The notes: generated by a model not told the origin, from the letters alone. Positions 9,209 through 19,270 are shown, counted from the first letter of the stretch. The stretch: 64,000 nt of DNA from Psychromonas sp. 14N.309.X.WAT.B.A12 (GCF_030397575.1 NZ_JAPNXS010000007.1:163291-227290); one strand, 5' to 3'. A program made the numbers and translations.

Positions 9209-11353
9209 TTATAAATGCTTCACTCTGCGCTTTACCTCTTCTTGTTTTCCTTGATTAAAAGGTCTGGCATCTGGACTACCTAAATACCCACAAACACGGC
9301 GTGTCACAGCGACTTTTTCAGGATCGGAATTACCACAACTCGGGCACACAAAACCTTTACTGGTACAATCAAACTCGCCTGTGAAACCACACTCATAACA
9401 CTCATCAATAGGCGTGTTTGTCCCATAATAGGGAACCCTGTTGTAGCTATAGTCCCAAACATTTTCTAAGGCTTTTAAGTTATGTTGCATATTCGGGTAT
9501 TCGCCATAACAGATAAAACCACCGTTACTAATGGCAGGGTAAACCATTTCAAAATCAATTTTATCGTAAGGGTTTACCGACTTTTCAACATCTAAATGAA
9601 ATGAATTAGTGTAATAACCTTTGTCTGTTACACCGCTAATCACACCAAACTCCTTTGTATCTAATCGACAAAAACGATCACATAAATTTTCAGAAGGAGT
9701 GGAATATAAACTAAAGGCATAACCAGATTGCGTAGACCAGTCTTGCACAGCTTGTTTTAATACCTGGAGTATTTGTTGAGACTTTTGTTGCTTAACTTCA
9801 TTATCAAAAATATGCTGATCATGACCAAATAAAGCATTTACCGTTTCATGCAAGCCAATATAGCCCAGAGAGATTGAAGCACGGCCATGCTTAAATACAT
9901 CAGCCACACAATCATCTGCTTTTAATCTGACCCCACAAGCGCCTTCCATATATAAAATAGGTGCCACACTTGCTTTAACGTCACTCAATCGCTCAATACG
10001 GGTATCTAAGGCTTTTTTAAGTAAATGTAGCCGTTCAGCTAATAATTCATCAAACACCTTTTGCTCACCCTTTGCTTGCAAGGCGATTCGAGGTAAGTTA
10101 ATACTTACAACCCCTAAATTACCTCTGCCATCATGAATCAATTCTGAATCTATTTCGCCATCATCAGTAACAGAAGTCTGTTGATAACGGTCGAGAAAGC
10201 TTCGACACCCCATTGGGGTTTTAAAGGAGCCAGTCACCTCAACCACTTTGTCATAATTTAAAATATCAGGATACATTCGCTTTGATGCACAACGTAAAGC
10301 CAATTGCTTAATATCGTAGTTTTGGTCATCTTCTTTTAAATTGATGCCGTCTTTAATAGCAAATACCAACTTCGGAAATATAGCCGTTTTTCTATTTTTC
10401 CCTAATCCAGCAATACGGTTTTTTAAAATAGCGCGTTGAATCAAACGCGACTGCCAATCAACTCCTAAACCAAAACCAAAAGTGACAAAAGGAGTCTGCC
10501 CATTAGCGGTATGTAGAGTATTCACTTCGTATTCTAATGATTGAAATGCGTTGTAACATTCAATTTCTGTTTGTTGTGTTGCATAGGCGTGAGCATCTTC
10601 GATCCCCCACTGTTTCGCAGTCAATAAATGCTTTTCAAAGCTTTTTGTCACATAGGGCGCCAAAATAGTATCGATAGCATTAATCGTGGTTCCACCATAA
10701 ATATGACTGGCCACCTGTGCAATGATTTGAGCGGTCACTGCGGTTGCCGTTGAAATTGACTTGGGCTCTTCAATTTCCGCATTTCCCATTTTAAAGCCCT
10801 GGGTAAACATCCCCTTAATATCGATCAACATGCAATTAAACATCGGAAAAAATGGTGCATAATCTAAGTCATGATAATGAATTTCACCACGATCATGCGC
10901 TTGCACTACCTCTCGTGGCAACATATAAGATTTAGCATAATGCTTAGCAATAATGCCGGCTAATAAATCACGTTGAGTGGGGATGACTTTGCCGTCCTTA
11001 TTAGCATTTTCATTCAACAAAGAGGCATTACTCTGTTCAATTAACCCGTTTATTTCATGGTTTAACTGACTTTTTCGTTCACGTGCAATATCTCTATCAT
11101 GGCGATATTCAATATAAATCCGCGCCAATTCAATATGACCATTTTTCATTAAACTGGCTTCAACTGCATCTTGAATATGGTGAATGTCTACTTCTTCCAA
11201 CATTGACAAGGACTTACTTACTTCCTTTACAATAAGATCAGGTTGTATTTTATTATCTTTAATTACCAATGCAGCTTTACTTATCGCCGCTTTAATACGC
11301 GATCCGTCAAAGGGAACTTGGCTACCATCTCGCTTGATCACAACAGGTTTCAT
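9209..11353 (-). CDS. nrdD: anaerobic ribonucleoside-triphosphate reductase
   Basis: Class III ribonucleotide reductase of about 714 residues that makes dNTPs without oxygen. An N-terminal ATP-cone (about 1-95, starting PVVIKRDGSQVPFD) provides allosteric control. The catalytic barrel follows. The C-terminus holds the zinc site (CYECGFTGEF and CPSCG) and the glycyl-radical loop RVCGYLGSP. The ATG at 11353 is chosen because GGAG lies seven bases before it; a TTG four codons upstream is less likely. nrdG follows immediately. Two NrdR boxes and an FNR box lie upstream. Confidence 0.98.
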   Translation of the reverse strand: MKPVVIKRDGSQVPFDGSRIKAAISKAALVIKDNKIQPDLIVKEVSKSLSMLEEVDIHHIQDAVEASLMKNGHIELARIYIEYRHDRDIARERKSQLNHEINGLIEQSNASLLNENANKDGKVIPTQRDLLAGIIAKHYAKSYMLPREVVQAHDRGEIHYHDLDYAPFFPMFNCMLIDIKGMFTQGFKMGNAEIEEPKSISTATAVTAQIIAQVASHIYGGTTINAIDTILAPYVTKSFEKHLLTAKQWGIEDAHAYATQQTEIECYNAFQSLEYEVNTLHTANGQTPFVTFGFGLGVDWQSRLIQRAILKNRIAGLGKNRKTAIFPKLVFAIKDGINLKEDDQNYDIKQLALRCASKRMYPDILNYDKVVEVTGSFKTPMGCRSFLDRYQQTSVTDDGEIDSELIHDGRGNLGVVSINLPRIALQAKGEQKVFDELLAERLHLLKKALDTRIERLSDVKASVAPILYMEGACGVRLKADDCVADVFKHGRASISLGYIGLHETVNALFGHDQHIFDNEVKQQKSQQILQVLKQAVQDWSTQSGYAFSLYSTPSENLCDRFCRLDTKEFGVISGVTDKGYYTNSFHLDVEKSVNPYDKIDFEMVYPAISNGGFICYGEYPNMQHNLKALENVWDYSYNRVPYYGTNTPIDECYECGFTGEFDCTSKGFVCPSCGNSDPEKVAVTRRVCGYLGSPDARPFNQGKQEEVKRRVKHL

Positions 11354-11366
11354 TAACCACTCCAAA

Positions 11367-11382
11367 ACACAATATATAGTGA
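11367..11382 (-). promoter_or_regulatory. NrdR box proximal to nrdD
   Basis: ACACAATATATAGTGA fits the NrdR consensus acaCwAtATaTwGtgt almost completely. It lies 14 bases upstream of the nrdD start codon. NrdR represses ribonucleotide reductase operons when dATP is plentiful. Confidence 0.85.
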
Positions 11383-11398
11383 TAAATTACTATACTTA

Positions 11399-11414
11399 AC
11401 ACCAGATATAGATT
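11399..11414 (-). promoter_or_regulatory. NrdR box distal to nrdD
   Basis: ACACCAGATATAGATT is a weaker match. Its centre is exactly 32 bases from the first box, the three-helical-turn spacing characteristic of paired NrdR sites. Confidence 0.75.
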
Positions 11415-11415
11415 A

Positions 11416-11429
11416 TTGATGCAAATCAA
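11416..11429. promoter_or_regulatory. perfect FNR box upstream of nrdD
   Basis: TTGATGCAAATCAA is an exact TTGAT-N4-ATCAA palindrome, centred about 70 bases above the nrdD start. FNR activation from a site near -41.5 would place the transcript start close to the proximal NrdR box. It also lies in the shared region with divergent rnfA. Confidence 0.88.
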
Positions 11430-11633
11430 GTTTGTAAAAGGAGCATCGACAATAGTAAAAAAGTAGAAGATTAAGCAACAAAAAAACCTTTTGCTGACTT
11501 GAATCGTAAGATAAATGAATAAATCACCAAAATTGACTTCATTTTCACACTGAAATAGGCTGATTTTGTTGTTACAATACCTCTCTTTTTTTATGCATAA
11601 AATAACCTACGGTCAGTAGTGGAATTATTATTT

Positions 11634-12212
11634 ATGAGCGATTACTTTTTACTCTTTTTTGGCACAGTATTAGTGAACAACTTTGTGCTAGTAAAGTTTT
11701 TAGGTCTATGCCCATTCTTAGGGGTATCTAATAAAATTGAAACAGCCGTTGGTATGTCTTTGGCAACCACTTTTGTTTTAACCTTAACAGCGGCACTTTC
11801 TTATATTGTAAATAATTACTTACTTGAGCCACTAGGCTTACATTATTTGCAAACATTGAGCTTTATCTTAGTTATCGCCGTAGTAGTACAATTTACCGAA
11901 ATGGTCATGAATAAAACCAGCCCAACACTATATCGTTTGCTGGGCATATTCCTGCCGCTAATCACCACTAACTGTGCCATTTTAGGCTTAGCTTTATTAA
12001 ACTTAACTGAGCAACATAATTTTGCGCAGTCAGTAATTTATGGATTAGGTGCAGGCGTAGGTTTTTCCTTAGTGCTTATTTTATTTTCTTCTATTCGTGA
12101 GCGTCTCAGCGCCGCGGATATTCCATTACCTTTTAAAGGAGCATCTATCGCTATGATTACAGCAGGTTTAATGTCGTTAGCATTCATGGGCTTTACTGGG
12201 TTAATTAAATGA
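11634..12212 (+). CDS. rnfA: Rnf electron transport complex subunit A
   Basis: Inner-membrane subunit of about 192 residues with six predicted helices, part of the Rnf (Rsx) complex that couples NADH-ferredoxin electron transfer to ion flux. The start [20 protein letters not shown] matches the family closely. [13 protein letters not shown] and [11 protein letters not shown] carry the conserved cysteines now thought to hold an intramembrane iron-sulfur cluster. The ATG at 11634 is used; a GTG five codons earlier is not conserved. The stop overlaps the rnfB start by four bases. First gene of rnfABCDGE-nth. Confidence 0.97.
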   Translation: MSDYFLLFFGTVLVNNFVLVKFLGLCPFLGVSNKIETAVGMSLATTFVLTLTAALSYIVNNYLLEPLGLHYLQTLSFILVIAVVVQFTEMVMNKTSPTLYRLLGIFLPLITTNCAILGLALLNLTEQHNFAQSVIYGLGAGVGFSLVLILFSSIRERLSAADIPLPFKGASIAMITAGLMSLAFMGFTGLIK

Positions 12213-12781
12213 TCATCAGTATTATTATTGCCATTGTAACCTTAGGTGTTTTAGGGCTCATTTTTGGTTCTCTTTTGGGCTACTCATCGATTCGCTTTAA
12301 AGTAAAAGAAGATCCAATTGTAGAAGAGTTGGATGCCATGCTGCCACAAACACAATGTGGACAATGTGGTTACCCTGGTTGTAAGCCTTATGCCAAAGCC
12401 ATCGCAGAAGGCGACGATATTAATAAATGTCCTCCTGGTGGTGAAGCCGTTATGCAACAACTTGCAGATCGCATGGGGATTGAGCCTAAGCAATTAGAAG
12501 GCGAAGAAAAGCCTAAAATGATCGCATTTATTCGTGAAGATGAATGTATCGGCTGTACCAAGTGTATTCAAGCGTGCCCTGTTGACGCCATTTTAGGGGC
12601 AACTCGACAAATGCACACAGTAATCACAGACGAATGTACCGGCTGTGAGTTGTGTGTTGCACCTTGCCCAACAGATTGTATTGATATGCTACCTATCCAA
12701 ATTACCACACAAAACTGGCAGTGGAATTTACAAACTATCCCAACAAAAACTATCTCAACCGACAGTAGCAACGAGCCGTAA
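12209..12781 (+). CDS. rnfB: Rnf complex ferredoxin-like subunit B
   Basis: Subunit of 190 residues. An N-terminal membrane anchor (residues 1-25) is followed by the four-cysteine Fe-S domain CGQCGYPGC and, near the C-terminus, two 4Fe-4S ferredoxin motifs [12 protein letters not shown] and [12 protein letters not shown]. It passes electrons within the Rnf complex. It overlaps rnfA by ATGA at its start and is followed one base after its stop by the rnfC ATG, so translational coupling is likely. Length is normal. Confidence 0.97.
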   Translation: MIISIIIAIVTLGVLGLIFGSLLGYSSIRFKVKEDPIVEELDAMLPQTQCGQCGYPGCKPYAKAIAEGDDINKCPPGGEAVMQQLADRMGIEPKQLEGEEKPKMIAFIREDECIGCTKCIQACPVDAILGATRQMHTVITDECTGCELCVAPCPTDCIDMLPIQITTQNWQWNLQTIPTKTISTDSSNEP

Positions 12782-12782
12782 C

Positions 12783-15245
12783 ATGACACAAAAAAGCAAT
12801 TTATTAAGTGACAAAAAATTAGAGCAGATTGCGGCTGGTAAAATGTGGGACTTTCATGGTGGTGTGCACCCTGAACAAAACAAATTACAAAGTAACCAAA
12901 GTGCAATTACCGACGCAGGTATTCCTGAAGAGTTGATCATTGCTGTTGAGCAAAAAGGTCATATTCCCCAATTACTAGTAGAAATAGGCGATACGGTATT
13001 AAAAGGCCAACCCTTAACTAAAGTATACGGCGCGTTAGTAGTACAACATGCTAGTAGCTCTGGTGTGGTCAAAGCCATTGAACCAAGAACTGACTGCCAC
13101 CCTTCTGGTCTGCCTGTGTTATCAATAGTGATTGAGACCGATGGTTTAGATAGACCTTTCCCTACTCAAGGATTTAGTGACTATCGCCAAGAGATGCCAG
13201 CAACCTTAATCGAAGCAACTCAACAAGCCGGTATTGTTGGCTTGGGTGGTGCAGGTTTTGCTACACATTTAAAATTAGCACACAGTGAAAATCGCCTGTT
13301 AATCATCAATGCCATTGAATGTGAACCTTACATCACTGCCGATGATCGTTTAATTCAAGAACATGCTGACGAAATAATTGAAGGCATTAATATACTGCAA
13401 CACATATTGCAGCCTAAATTAACGATATTTGCAGTGGAAGATAATAAACCGGAAGCCATTGAAGCATTCACGAAGTCATTGCAGAGCATACCCGGTGCTG
13501 CTGATAATATCCTATTACGTGTTATTCCAACTCGCTATCCATCGGGTAGTGCTAAACAACTGATTGAAGTGTTAACGGGAGAGCAAACGCCAATCAATAA
13601 ACACTCTTCAGAGTTAGGCATCTCTATGTTTAACGTAGGAACAGCCTTTGCCGTTAAAGAAGCGATCATCAATGGTAAACCACTCGTTTCTCGTATTGTC
13701 ACCATTACCGGCGATGCTTTTGCACGTAAAGGCAATGCTAGCGTGCGCATTGGTACACCAATTCAACATTTGCTAGATACTTACTGGTTGAATGCACTGC
13801 ATCATCAACAACTGATCATTGGCGGCCCGATGATGGGCTTTACCGTCAGCGATCCAGGTATGCCAGTGTCAAAAACCTGTAACTGCATTCTTGCTCCTAC
13901 TGAGAAAGAGTTACCTCAGCCAGAGCCTGAAATGAACTGTATTCGTTGTAGTGAATGTGCTGAAGCCTGCCCAGTAGAACTATTACCACAGCAGTTACTT
14001 TGGTACTCACAGAGCGAAGACCATAAAAAGTTAGAAGAATATGATTTATCTGCCTGTATCGAATGTGGAGCCTGTGCTTTTGTTTGCCCAAGTCATATTC
14101 CATTAGTTGAATATTACCGCGTCTCTAAATCACAAATTAAAGCCGCTAAGTTCGAAGCAGAAAAGGCTGCTATTGCACGTAAACGCCATGAAGATAGAGA
14201 GTTACGTTTAGAGACTGAAAAACAGCAACGTCAATTAAAACACAAATTAGCAGCTGAAAAACGTAAACAACAAATGCAAGATAAGACTGGTGGCGAAGAC
14301 TTAGTAGCCGCAGCCCTAGCCCGTGCTAAAGCCAAAAAACAAGCGAATAATGAAGCTTCAGCAGAGTCAAGCAGCAAACCGACGGCAGCTAATAGTCAAG
14401 TGGCAGCAGCCATTGCCCGCGCTAAAGCTAAAAAACAAGCCGCTGCAGAATCAACACCTGCTGAAACTGAAGCAGATCCGAAAAAAGCTGCAGTTGCCGC
14501 GGCCATTGAGCGCGCTAAAGCCAAGAAACAAGCTGCTGCAGAATCTACAGCAACAGAAGCTGAAGCAGATCCGAAAAAAGCAGCAGTTGCCGCAGCCATT
14601 GCTCGCGCTAAAGCCAAGAAACAAGCTGCTACAGAATCTACAGCAACAGAAACTGAAGTAGATCCGAAAAAAGCTGCAATCGCGGCAGCAGTTGCTCGCG
14701 CTAAAGCTAAAAAACAAGCAGCAGAAACTAAAGATCAACAAGTGACAACAGATGCGCCAGAAAATGATGTTAAAGTTGAAGCAGAAGCCGATCCAAAAAA
14801 AGCTGCAATCGCGGCAGCAGTTGCTCGCGCTAAAGCTAAAAAACAAGCAGCAGAAGCTAAAGAACAACAAGTAACAACAGATGCGCCAGAAAATGACGTT
14901 AAAGTTGAAGCAGAAGCCGATCCCAAAAAAGCCGCAATCGCTGCAGCAGTTGCTCGTGCTAAAGCTAAAAAACAAGCAGCAGAAACTAAAGATCAACAAG
15001 TCACAACAGATGCGCCAGAAAATGACGTTAAAGTTGAAGCAGAAGTCGATCCCAAAAAAGCCGCAATCGCTGCAGCAGTTGCTCGTGCTAAAGCCAAGAA
15101 ACAGGCGGCAGCAGAAGCCGCATCACAAAGGGACTCTGTACCAACAGAGTCAGCAGAAGAAAAAACTGTGGACGACAAAAAATCCAGAATAGCGGCAGCC
15201 ATTGCCAAAGCAAAAGCGAAAAAACAGGCAGAGAAGGATCAATAA
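12783..15245 (+). CDS. rnfC: Rnf complex NADH-binding subunit C with long Ala/Lys repeat tail
   Basis: About 820 residues. The first 470 are the enzyme: KMWDFHGGVHP at the N-terminus, the Rossmann-like GLGGAGFATHLKL and EPYITADDRL sequences for NADH/FMN, and two ferredoxin motifs CIRCSECAEACP and CIECGACAFVCP. From about residue 500 the protein becomes a low-complexity tail with nine copies of an ARAKAKKQA helix joined by acidic linkers. Gammaproteobacterial RnfC tails of this kind are known, but the near-identity of the linkers here is notable. The ATG at 12783 directly after the rnfB stop is used. Confidence 0.96.
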   Translation: MTQKSNLLSDKKLEQIAAGKMWDFHGGVHPEQNKLQSNQSAITDAGIPEELIIAVEQKGHIPQLLVEIGDTVLKGQPLTKVYGALVVQHASSSGVVKAIEPRTDCHPSGLPVLSIVIETDGLDRPFPTQGFSDYRQEMPATLIEATQQAGIVGLGGAGFATHLKLAHSENRLLIINAIECEPYITADDRLIQEHADEIIEGINILQHILQPKLTIFAVEDNKPEAIEAFTKSLQSIPGAADNILLRVIPTRYPSGSAKQLIEVLTGEQTPINKHSSELGISMFNVGTAFAVKEAIINGKPLVSRIVTITGDAFARKGNASVRIGTPIQHLLDTYWLNALHHQQLIIGGPMMGFTVSDPGMPVSKTCNCILAPTEKELPQPEPEMNCIRCSECAEACPVELLPQQLLWYSQSEDHKKLEEYDLSACIECGACAFVCPSHIPLVEYYRVSKSQIKAAKFEAEKAAIARKRHEDRELRLETEKQQRQLKHKLAAEKRKQQMQDKTGGEDLVAAALARAKAKKQANNEASAESSSKPTAANSQVAAAIARAKAKKQAAAESTPAETEADPKKAAVAAAIERAKAKKQAAAESTATEAEADPKKAAVAAAIARAKAKKQAATESTATETEVDPKKAAIAAAVARAKAKKQAAETKDQQVTTDAPENDVKVEAEADPKKAAIAAAVARAKAKKQAAEAKEQQVTTDAPENDVKVEAEADPKKAAIAAAVARAKAKKQAAETKDQQVTTDAPENDVKVEAEVDPKKAAIAAAVARAKAKKQAAAEAASQRDSVPTESAEEKTVDDKKSRIAAAIAKAKAKKQAEKDQ
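14661..15107 (+). repeat. 129-bp tandem repeat inside rnfC
   Basis: GATCC(G/A/C)AAAAAAGC-type unit starts recur at 14661, 14790, 14919 and 15048, exactly 129 bases apart, giving three full units and a partial one. Each encodes 43 residues: DPKKAAIAAAVARAKAKKQA plus a VTTDAPENDVKVEAE linker. Differences between units are few and mostly silent, which suggests recent unit duplication or gene conversion. Confidence 0.95.
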
Positions 15246-15248
15246 GTT

Positions 15249-16304
15249 ATGGCATTTTTCAGTTCGACCTCACCACACCAGCGCATAAAACGCCGTACGC
15301 CTGAAATCATGAAAATGGTTGTGTTGGCCTTATTGCCTGGCGTCCTTGTGCATAGTTACTTGTTTGGGTTAGGTATCTATGTGCAGATAGCGCTGGCTAT
15401 TGCGACAGCCGTTGCATCAGAAGCTATTTTTCTTACATTACGTAAGCGCCCTTTTATTAATAGCATTAAGGATTATACAGCGATTGTCACCGCCGTGTTA
15501 TTAGCGATCTCTATCCCTTCGCTTGCACCATGGTGGGTGATCGTTATTGGTACAGCCTTTTCTATTATCATAGTAAAACAACTCTACGGTGGGCTTGGGC
15601 AAAATATTTTTAACCCAGCCATGGCTGGTTATGTCTTATTATTAATTTCATTTCCAGTACAAATGACAGCTTGGTTGCCTATTGAATCAATGCAAGCATT
15701 TCCAGTGACCATCAAGGATACATTGAGTTTAATCTTCACTGGTTACAGTATTGATGGGTATAGCGTCACGCAAATTAAGACATCAATTGATGGTTTTACC
15801 TTAGCGACGCCATTAGAAACTATCCGTAATGCCCTACACGTAGGTGACACGATTTCTGAAACACTGAAAACCACATTATTCAGTCCAGATTCATTACAAG
15901 GGAGTCAATGGGTTAACTTAGCCTTCTTAGTAGGCGGACTTTACCTGCTCAAAAAACAAGTGATTTTATGGTACATCCCAGCGAGTTTCTTAGTGGGTAT
16001 GATTGTTTTCTCTTTCATTCCTTTTGCTACGGATCCTGAGTTGTTCCCTTCTCCGCTTTATCATTTATTCTCAGGGGCGACCATGTTAGGTGCCTTCTTC
16101 ATTTTAACCGACCCTGTCACCGCCAGCACGACAGTGAAAGGACGCATCGCCTATGGTTTATTATGTGCATTATTAGTGGTGATTATTCGTGATTTTGGTG
16201 GTTACCCTGACGCAGTAGCTTTTGCAGTTTTATTAGCAAACATATGTGTGCCATTAATTGATTATTACACCAAACCTAAAGTTTATGGGAGAAGACGCTC
16301 ATGA
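15249..16304 (+). CDS. rnfD: Rnf complex membrane subunit D
   Basis: Hydrophobic subunit of 351 residues with about nine or ten membrane spans, carrying a covalently bound FMN. The attachment Thr is in the FSGATM motif near residue 277, followed by FFILTDPVTAS, a conserved stretch. IKDYTAIVTAVLLAISIP and NIFNPAMAGY are family signatures. It starts four bases after rnfC and overlaps rnfG by ATGA. Length matches E. coli RsxD (352). Confidence 0.97.
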   Translation: MAFFSSTSPHQRIKRRTPEIMKMVVLALLPGVLVHSYLFGLGIYVQIALAIATAVASEAIFLTLRKRPFINSIKDYTAIVTAVLLAISIPSLAPWWVIVIGTAFSIIIVKQLYGGLGQNIFNPAMAGYVLLLISFPVQMTAWLPIESMQAFPVTIKDTLSLIFTGYSIDGYSVTQIKTSIDGFTLATPLETIRNALHVGDTISETLKTTLFSPDSLQGSQWVNLAFLVGGLYLLKKQVILWYIPASFLVGMIVFSFIPFATDPELFPSPLYHLFSGATMLGAFFILTDPVTASTTVKGRIAYGLLCALLVVIIRDFGGYPDAVAFAVLLANICVPLIDYYTKPKVYGRRRS

Positions 16305-16936
16305 TGATGCCAGCAATTAGCCGTAACGCGCTATTACTCGGTATATTTGCAGTACTTTGTACAGGTGCAATCGCCCTAGTAAATGTATTAACGCAACCTG
16401 TGATTCAACAACAGGAACAAATTGCCTTACAAAACAATATTAATGAATTAATCAAACCTGATCGTTATGATAATAACATCATTGAAAGTTGCTTTACCGT
16501 TGTCGACAATCAGTTATTAGGTGACGCGACTCCTAAACAAGTGTTTATCGCCAAGCAATATAACCAGCCTGTTGCCGCTTTAATTCAAACCAGTACCTTT
16601 AAAGGTTACTCCGGTGAAATTAAGTTATTAGTGGGAATTTATGCCGACGGTACAGTGGCAGGAGTGCGTATTAATAGCCATACGGAAACACCTGGATTAG
16701 GCGATAAAATACAAACTAACAAGTCAGATTGGATCTATTCATTCGATGGTAGTGACTACCAAGCAGAACAAGATGCTAAGTGGGAAGTGAAAAAGAATGG
16801 TGGAAGCTTTGATGCCTTTACTGGAGCGACTATCACGCCACGTGCAGTGGTATTTGCCGTTAAAAATACACTCATGTATTTTAACCAACATAAATCAACT
16901 TTATTCAATACTGAAGCAACTTGTGGAGACCTGTAA
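16301..16936 (+). CDS. rnfG: Rnf complex FMN-binding subunit G
   Basis: Subunit of 211 residues, anchored by one N-terminal helix (residues 8-30) with a periplasmic FMN-binding domain. The flavin is attached to the Thr of [11 protein letters not shown] near residue 175. [14 protein letters not shown] and [11 protein letters not shown] are typical. It overlaps rnfD upstream and shares a TAATG stop-start with rnfE. Confidence 0.97.
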   Translation: MMMPAISRNALLLGIFAVLCTGAIALVNVLTQPVIQQQEQIALQNNINELIKPDRYDNNIIESCFTVVDNQLLGDATPKQVFIAKQYNQPVAALIQTSTFKGYSGEIKLLVGIYADGTVAGVRINSHTETPGLGDKIQTNKSDWIYSFDGSDYQAEQDAKWEVKKNGGSFDAFTGATITPRAVVFAVKNTLMYFNQHKSTLFNTEATCGDL

Positions 16937-17664
16937 TGACACAAGAAAACAAGGCTAATGCCACTATCGCGAATGATATGACGGAAGAGATAGATGCAGG
17001 AGAAGTTGCACCCCAAGCAAGCGATGCGGCTGTTTATAAAGACCTGAGCCTACAAGGCTTATGGAAAAATAATCCAGGCATAGTGCAGTTACTGGGGTTA
17101 TGTCCATTACTGGCGGTGACCAACACCTTAACCAATGCGCTTGGTTTAGGCTTAGCAACATTATTTGTAGTGATCGCGTCTAATATATTAATTTCATTAA
17201 TCAGACACCATGTTCCAAAGGCTATCCGTATTCCGGTATTTGTATTAATCATTGCCTCTTTAGTAAGCTGTATTCAATTATTAATGAATGCTTATACTTA
17301 CCAACTTTACCTGTCGCTAGGTATCTTCATTCCATTAATTGTAACCAACTGTATGATCATTGGTCGTGCTGAAGCATTTGCCTCAAAAAACAGCGTTAAA
17401 CATTCTGCCTTTGATGGCTTGATGATGGGCTTAGGTTTCACCGCCGTATTAATCATATTAGGCGCAGCACGTGAAGTGTTAGCGCAAGGAACACTATTTG
17501 ATGGTATAGAAACCTTATTGGGCGACTGGGCAAGCTTTATGACCATTAGCCTGTACAATACAGACACTAGCTTTTTAATTGCAGCATTACCACCAGGTGC
17601 TTTTATCCTGATGGGCTTAATCATCGCCTTTAAAAACAGCATTGATAACCTATTGAAAAAATAA
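16936..17664 (+). CDS. rnfE: Rnf electron transport complex subunit E
   Basis: About 242 residues with six predicted helices, homologous to Rnf[21 protein letters not shown] and [17 protein letters not shown] are the conserved cysteine-bearing regions. The first 35 residues are a hydrophilic extension longer than in E. coli RsxE. The ATG at 16936, inside the rnfG stop codon and preceded by GGAG, is chosen over an upstream TTG. The stop overlaps the nth start. Confidence 0.96.
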   Translation: MTQENKANATIANDMTEEIDAGEVAPQASDAAVYKDLSLQGLWKNNPGIVQLLGLCPLLAVTNTLTNALGLGLATLFVVIASNILISLIRHHVPKAIRIPVFVLIIASLVSCIQLLMNAYTYQLYLSLGIFIPLIVTNCMIIGRAEAFASKNSVKHSAFDGLMMGLGFTAVLIILGAAREVLAQGTLFDGIETLLGDWASFMTISLYNTDTSFLIAALPPGAFILMGLIIAFKNSIDNLLKK

Positions 17665-18299
17665 TGAATACTATAAAACGTAAACAAATTTTAACCCGTT
17701 TAAGAGACAACAACCCTCACCCAGAGACAGAGCTAAACTTCAGCTCTCCCTTTGAGTTATTAGTTGCCGTCACTCTCTCAGCGCAAGCAACAGACGTCAG
17801 TGTCAACAAAGCCACTGATAAACTGTTTCCCGTCGCCAACACACCAGAAGCTATTTACGCACTAGGGGTTGATGGGCTAAAAAACTACATTAGAACCATT
17901 GGCTTATATAACAGTAAAGCCGAAAATGTCATTAAAGCGTGTAAGATGTTAATCGACCTTCATAACAGTGAAGTACCGCAAGACAGAGACGCACTTGTCG
18001 CCTTACCAGGCGTTGGTAGAAAAACAGCTAACGTCGTTTTAAACACCGCCTTTGGTTGGCCAACCATTGCTGTCGATACACATATCTTCCGTGTTTCTAA
18101 CCGCACTAAGTTAGCCATGGGCAAGAATGTTGATGATGTAGAAAAAAAGCTGTTAAAAGTTGTTCCAGCGGAATTCAAAGTAGATGTACATCACTGGTTA
18201 ATATTACACGGGCGTTATACCTGTATTGCTAGAAAACCACGCTGCGGCTCATGCTTAATAGAAGACCTATGTGAGTTTAAAGAAAAAACCAATTATTAA
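17664..18299 (+). CDS. nth: endonuclease III
   Basis: Base-excision-repair glycosylase/AP lyase of 211 residues for oxidised pyrimidines. The helix-hairpin-helix LPGVGRKTANVVL has the catalytic Lys, and VDTHIFRV has the catalytic Asp. The C-terminal 4Fe-4S site reads C-ARKPR-CGSC-IEDL-C with normal spacing. It overlaps the rnfE stop by one base (TAATG), the usual gammaproteobacterial arrangement rnfE-nth. It ends the operon before a small hairpin. Confidence 0.98.
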   Translation: MNTIKRKQILTRLRDNNPHPETELNFSSPFELLVAVTLSAQATDVSVNKATDKLFPVANTPEAIYALGVDGLKNYIRTIGLYNSKAENVIKACKMLIDLHNSEVPQDRDALVALPGVGRKTANVVLNTAFGWPTIAVDTHIFRVSNRTKLAMGKNVDDVEKKLLKVVPAEFKVDVHHWLILHGRYTCIARKPRCGSCLIEDLCEFKEKTNY

Positions 18300-18306
18300 A
18301 TTTAAC

Positions 18307-18331
18307 CGCAACCCAATATTAATGGGTTGCG
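18307..18331 (+). terminator. hairpin after nth
   Basis: Perfect nine-base stem CGCAACCCA/TGGGTTGCG with a seven-base loop, shortly after the nth stop. The following T content is weak, so it may be a weak terminator or an mRNA 3' end stabiliser of the rnf-nth transcript. Confidence 0.6.
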
Positions 18332-18479
18332 TTAGCCTCTCTTCAACAAACTCAACATCTCTCCAAAACGATTTAAAACTTCAGACTTAAAACAATGAAC
18401 ACTAAAACATAAAGGCCACTTGCCTTTGTCCAACAGAAAGATATTCTGTCTTAAATCAAATAATAAAAAGTTGAAACTT

Positions 18480-19085
18480 ATGCATTTTCGCCACCTACAG
18501 CACACACTATTTATCCTATTCAGTTCAGTATCATTTGGGCTCTCAGCAGCAAGCATTGGCACCGTAACATTAGATAATGGTGCCACAGTTCAATTAAACG
18601 ATGACCACACCTGGGAATATATCGCCGTTAATACTGAGATAACTACAAAAGCTGATAATACAATTGTACCTGTCGTCATCGCCTCGACTACAGTAATACC
18701 TGCTAACACAGAACAAACAGCAAAAGATAAATCATCACTAGTGCGTTCAGGATTGTTAAATACGGCCGTAAAAAGTGATGTCAAAGTGACCTTTACTGAA
18801 GCCACTTGGCGAGAGCGATCCCTTGGTTTAAAGTTTGCCTTATCCAGTAATAACGCAGAGGGTGTCGTAATAGTAAAAGTTGCAGCCACTTTTTATGATG
18901 ATCAAGCTAAACAAATTTCCGAGCAAACCTTCAACGTATGGCAAGCCAGCTACAGATTGCCAAATACTTACTTACGCAAAGGTGAAACACGAGACAGTCG
19001 AATAATTTGGGTTGATGGTATCGACAAAGCTAACTGGGCAGATAAATTGCTCAGCCTAAAAATCGTTGAAATAGAAACTCGTTAG
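18480..19085 (+). CDS. exported protein of unknown function (DUF3157-like)
   Basis: About 201 residues. The ATG at 18480 begins a signal peptide ending near FGLSAAS, so the product is probably periplasmic. The mature N-terminus TVTLDNGATVQLNDDHTWEYI matches what I recall of DUF3157, a small gammaproteobacterial family with no assigned role. The C-terminal half has a beta-rich domain (WRERSLGLKFALSSNN, RKGETRDSRIIWVDGID). It is a single gene with no operon partner. An upstream in-frame start at 18420 would hide the signal peptide and is rejected. Confidence 0.75.
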   Translation: MHFRHLQHTLFILFSSVSFGLSAASIGTVTLDNGATVQLNDDHTWEYIAVNTEITTKADNTIVPVVIASTTVIPANTEQTAKDKSSLVRSGLLNTAVKSDVKVTFTEATWRERSLGLKFALSSNNAEGVVIVKVAATFYDDQAKQISEQTFNVWQASYRLPNTYLRKGETRDSRIIWVDGIDKANWADKLLSLKIVEIETR

Positions 19086-19270
19086 TTTTTCTTCTTAAAA
19101 GCGATGAATATTCACTGGGAGAGTTGTGTTCGTATAGCGAGTTCCCTTTTGGAGAAGCTCTACAAGCTCATGGCGCATAATAAGAAGTTTATCGTTAGCT
19201 ACAACACTGCATGTAGTGAAGACAGCTAACTGTAAATTTTACTGCTGTAATGACTTGTAAACTGTACTTG

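Noticed and set aside
14396..15208. Long open frames on the minus strand and other frames opposite the rnfC repeat
   Set aside because: They arise from the repetitive Ala/Lys codons of rnfC, give Cys/Phe- or Ala/Ser-rich nonsense proteins, and have no ribosome sites.
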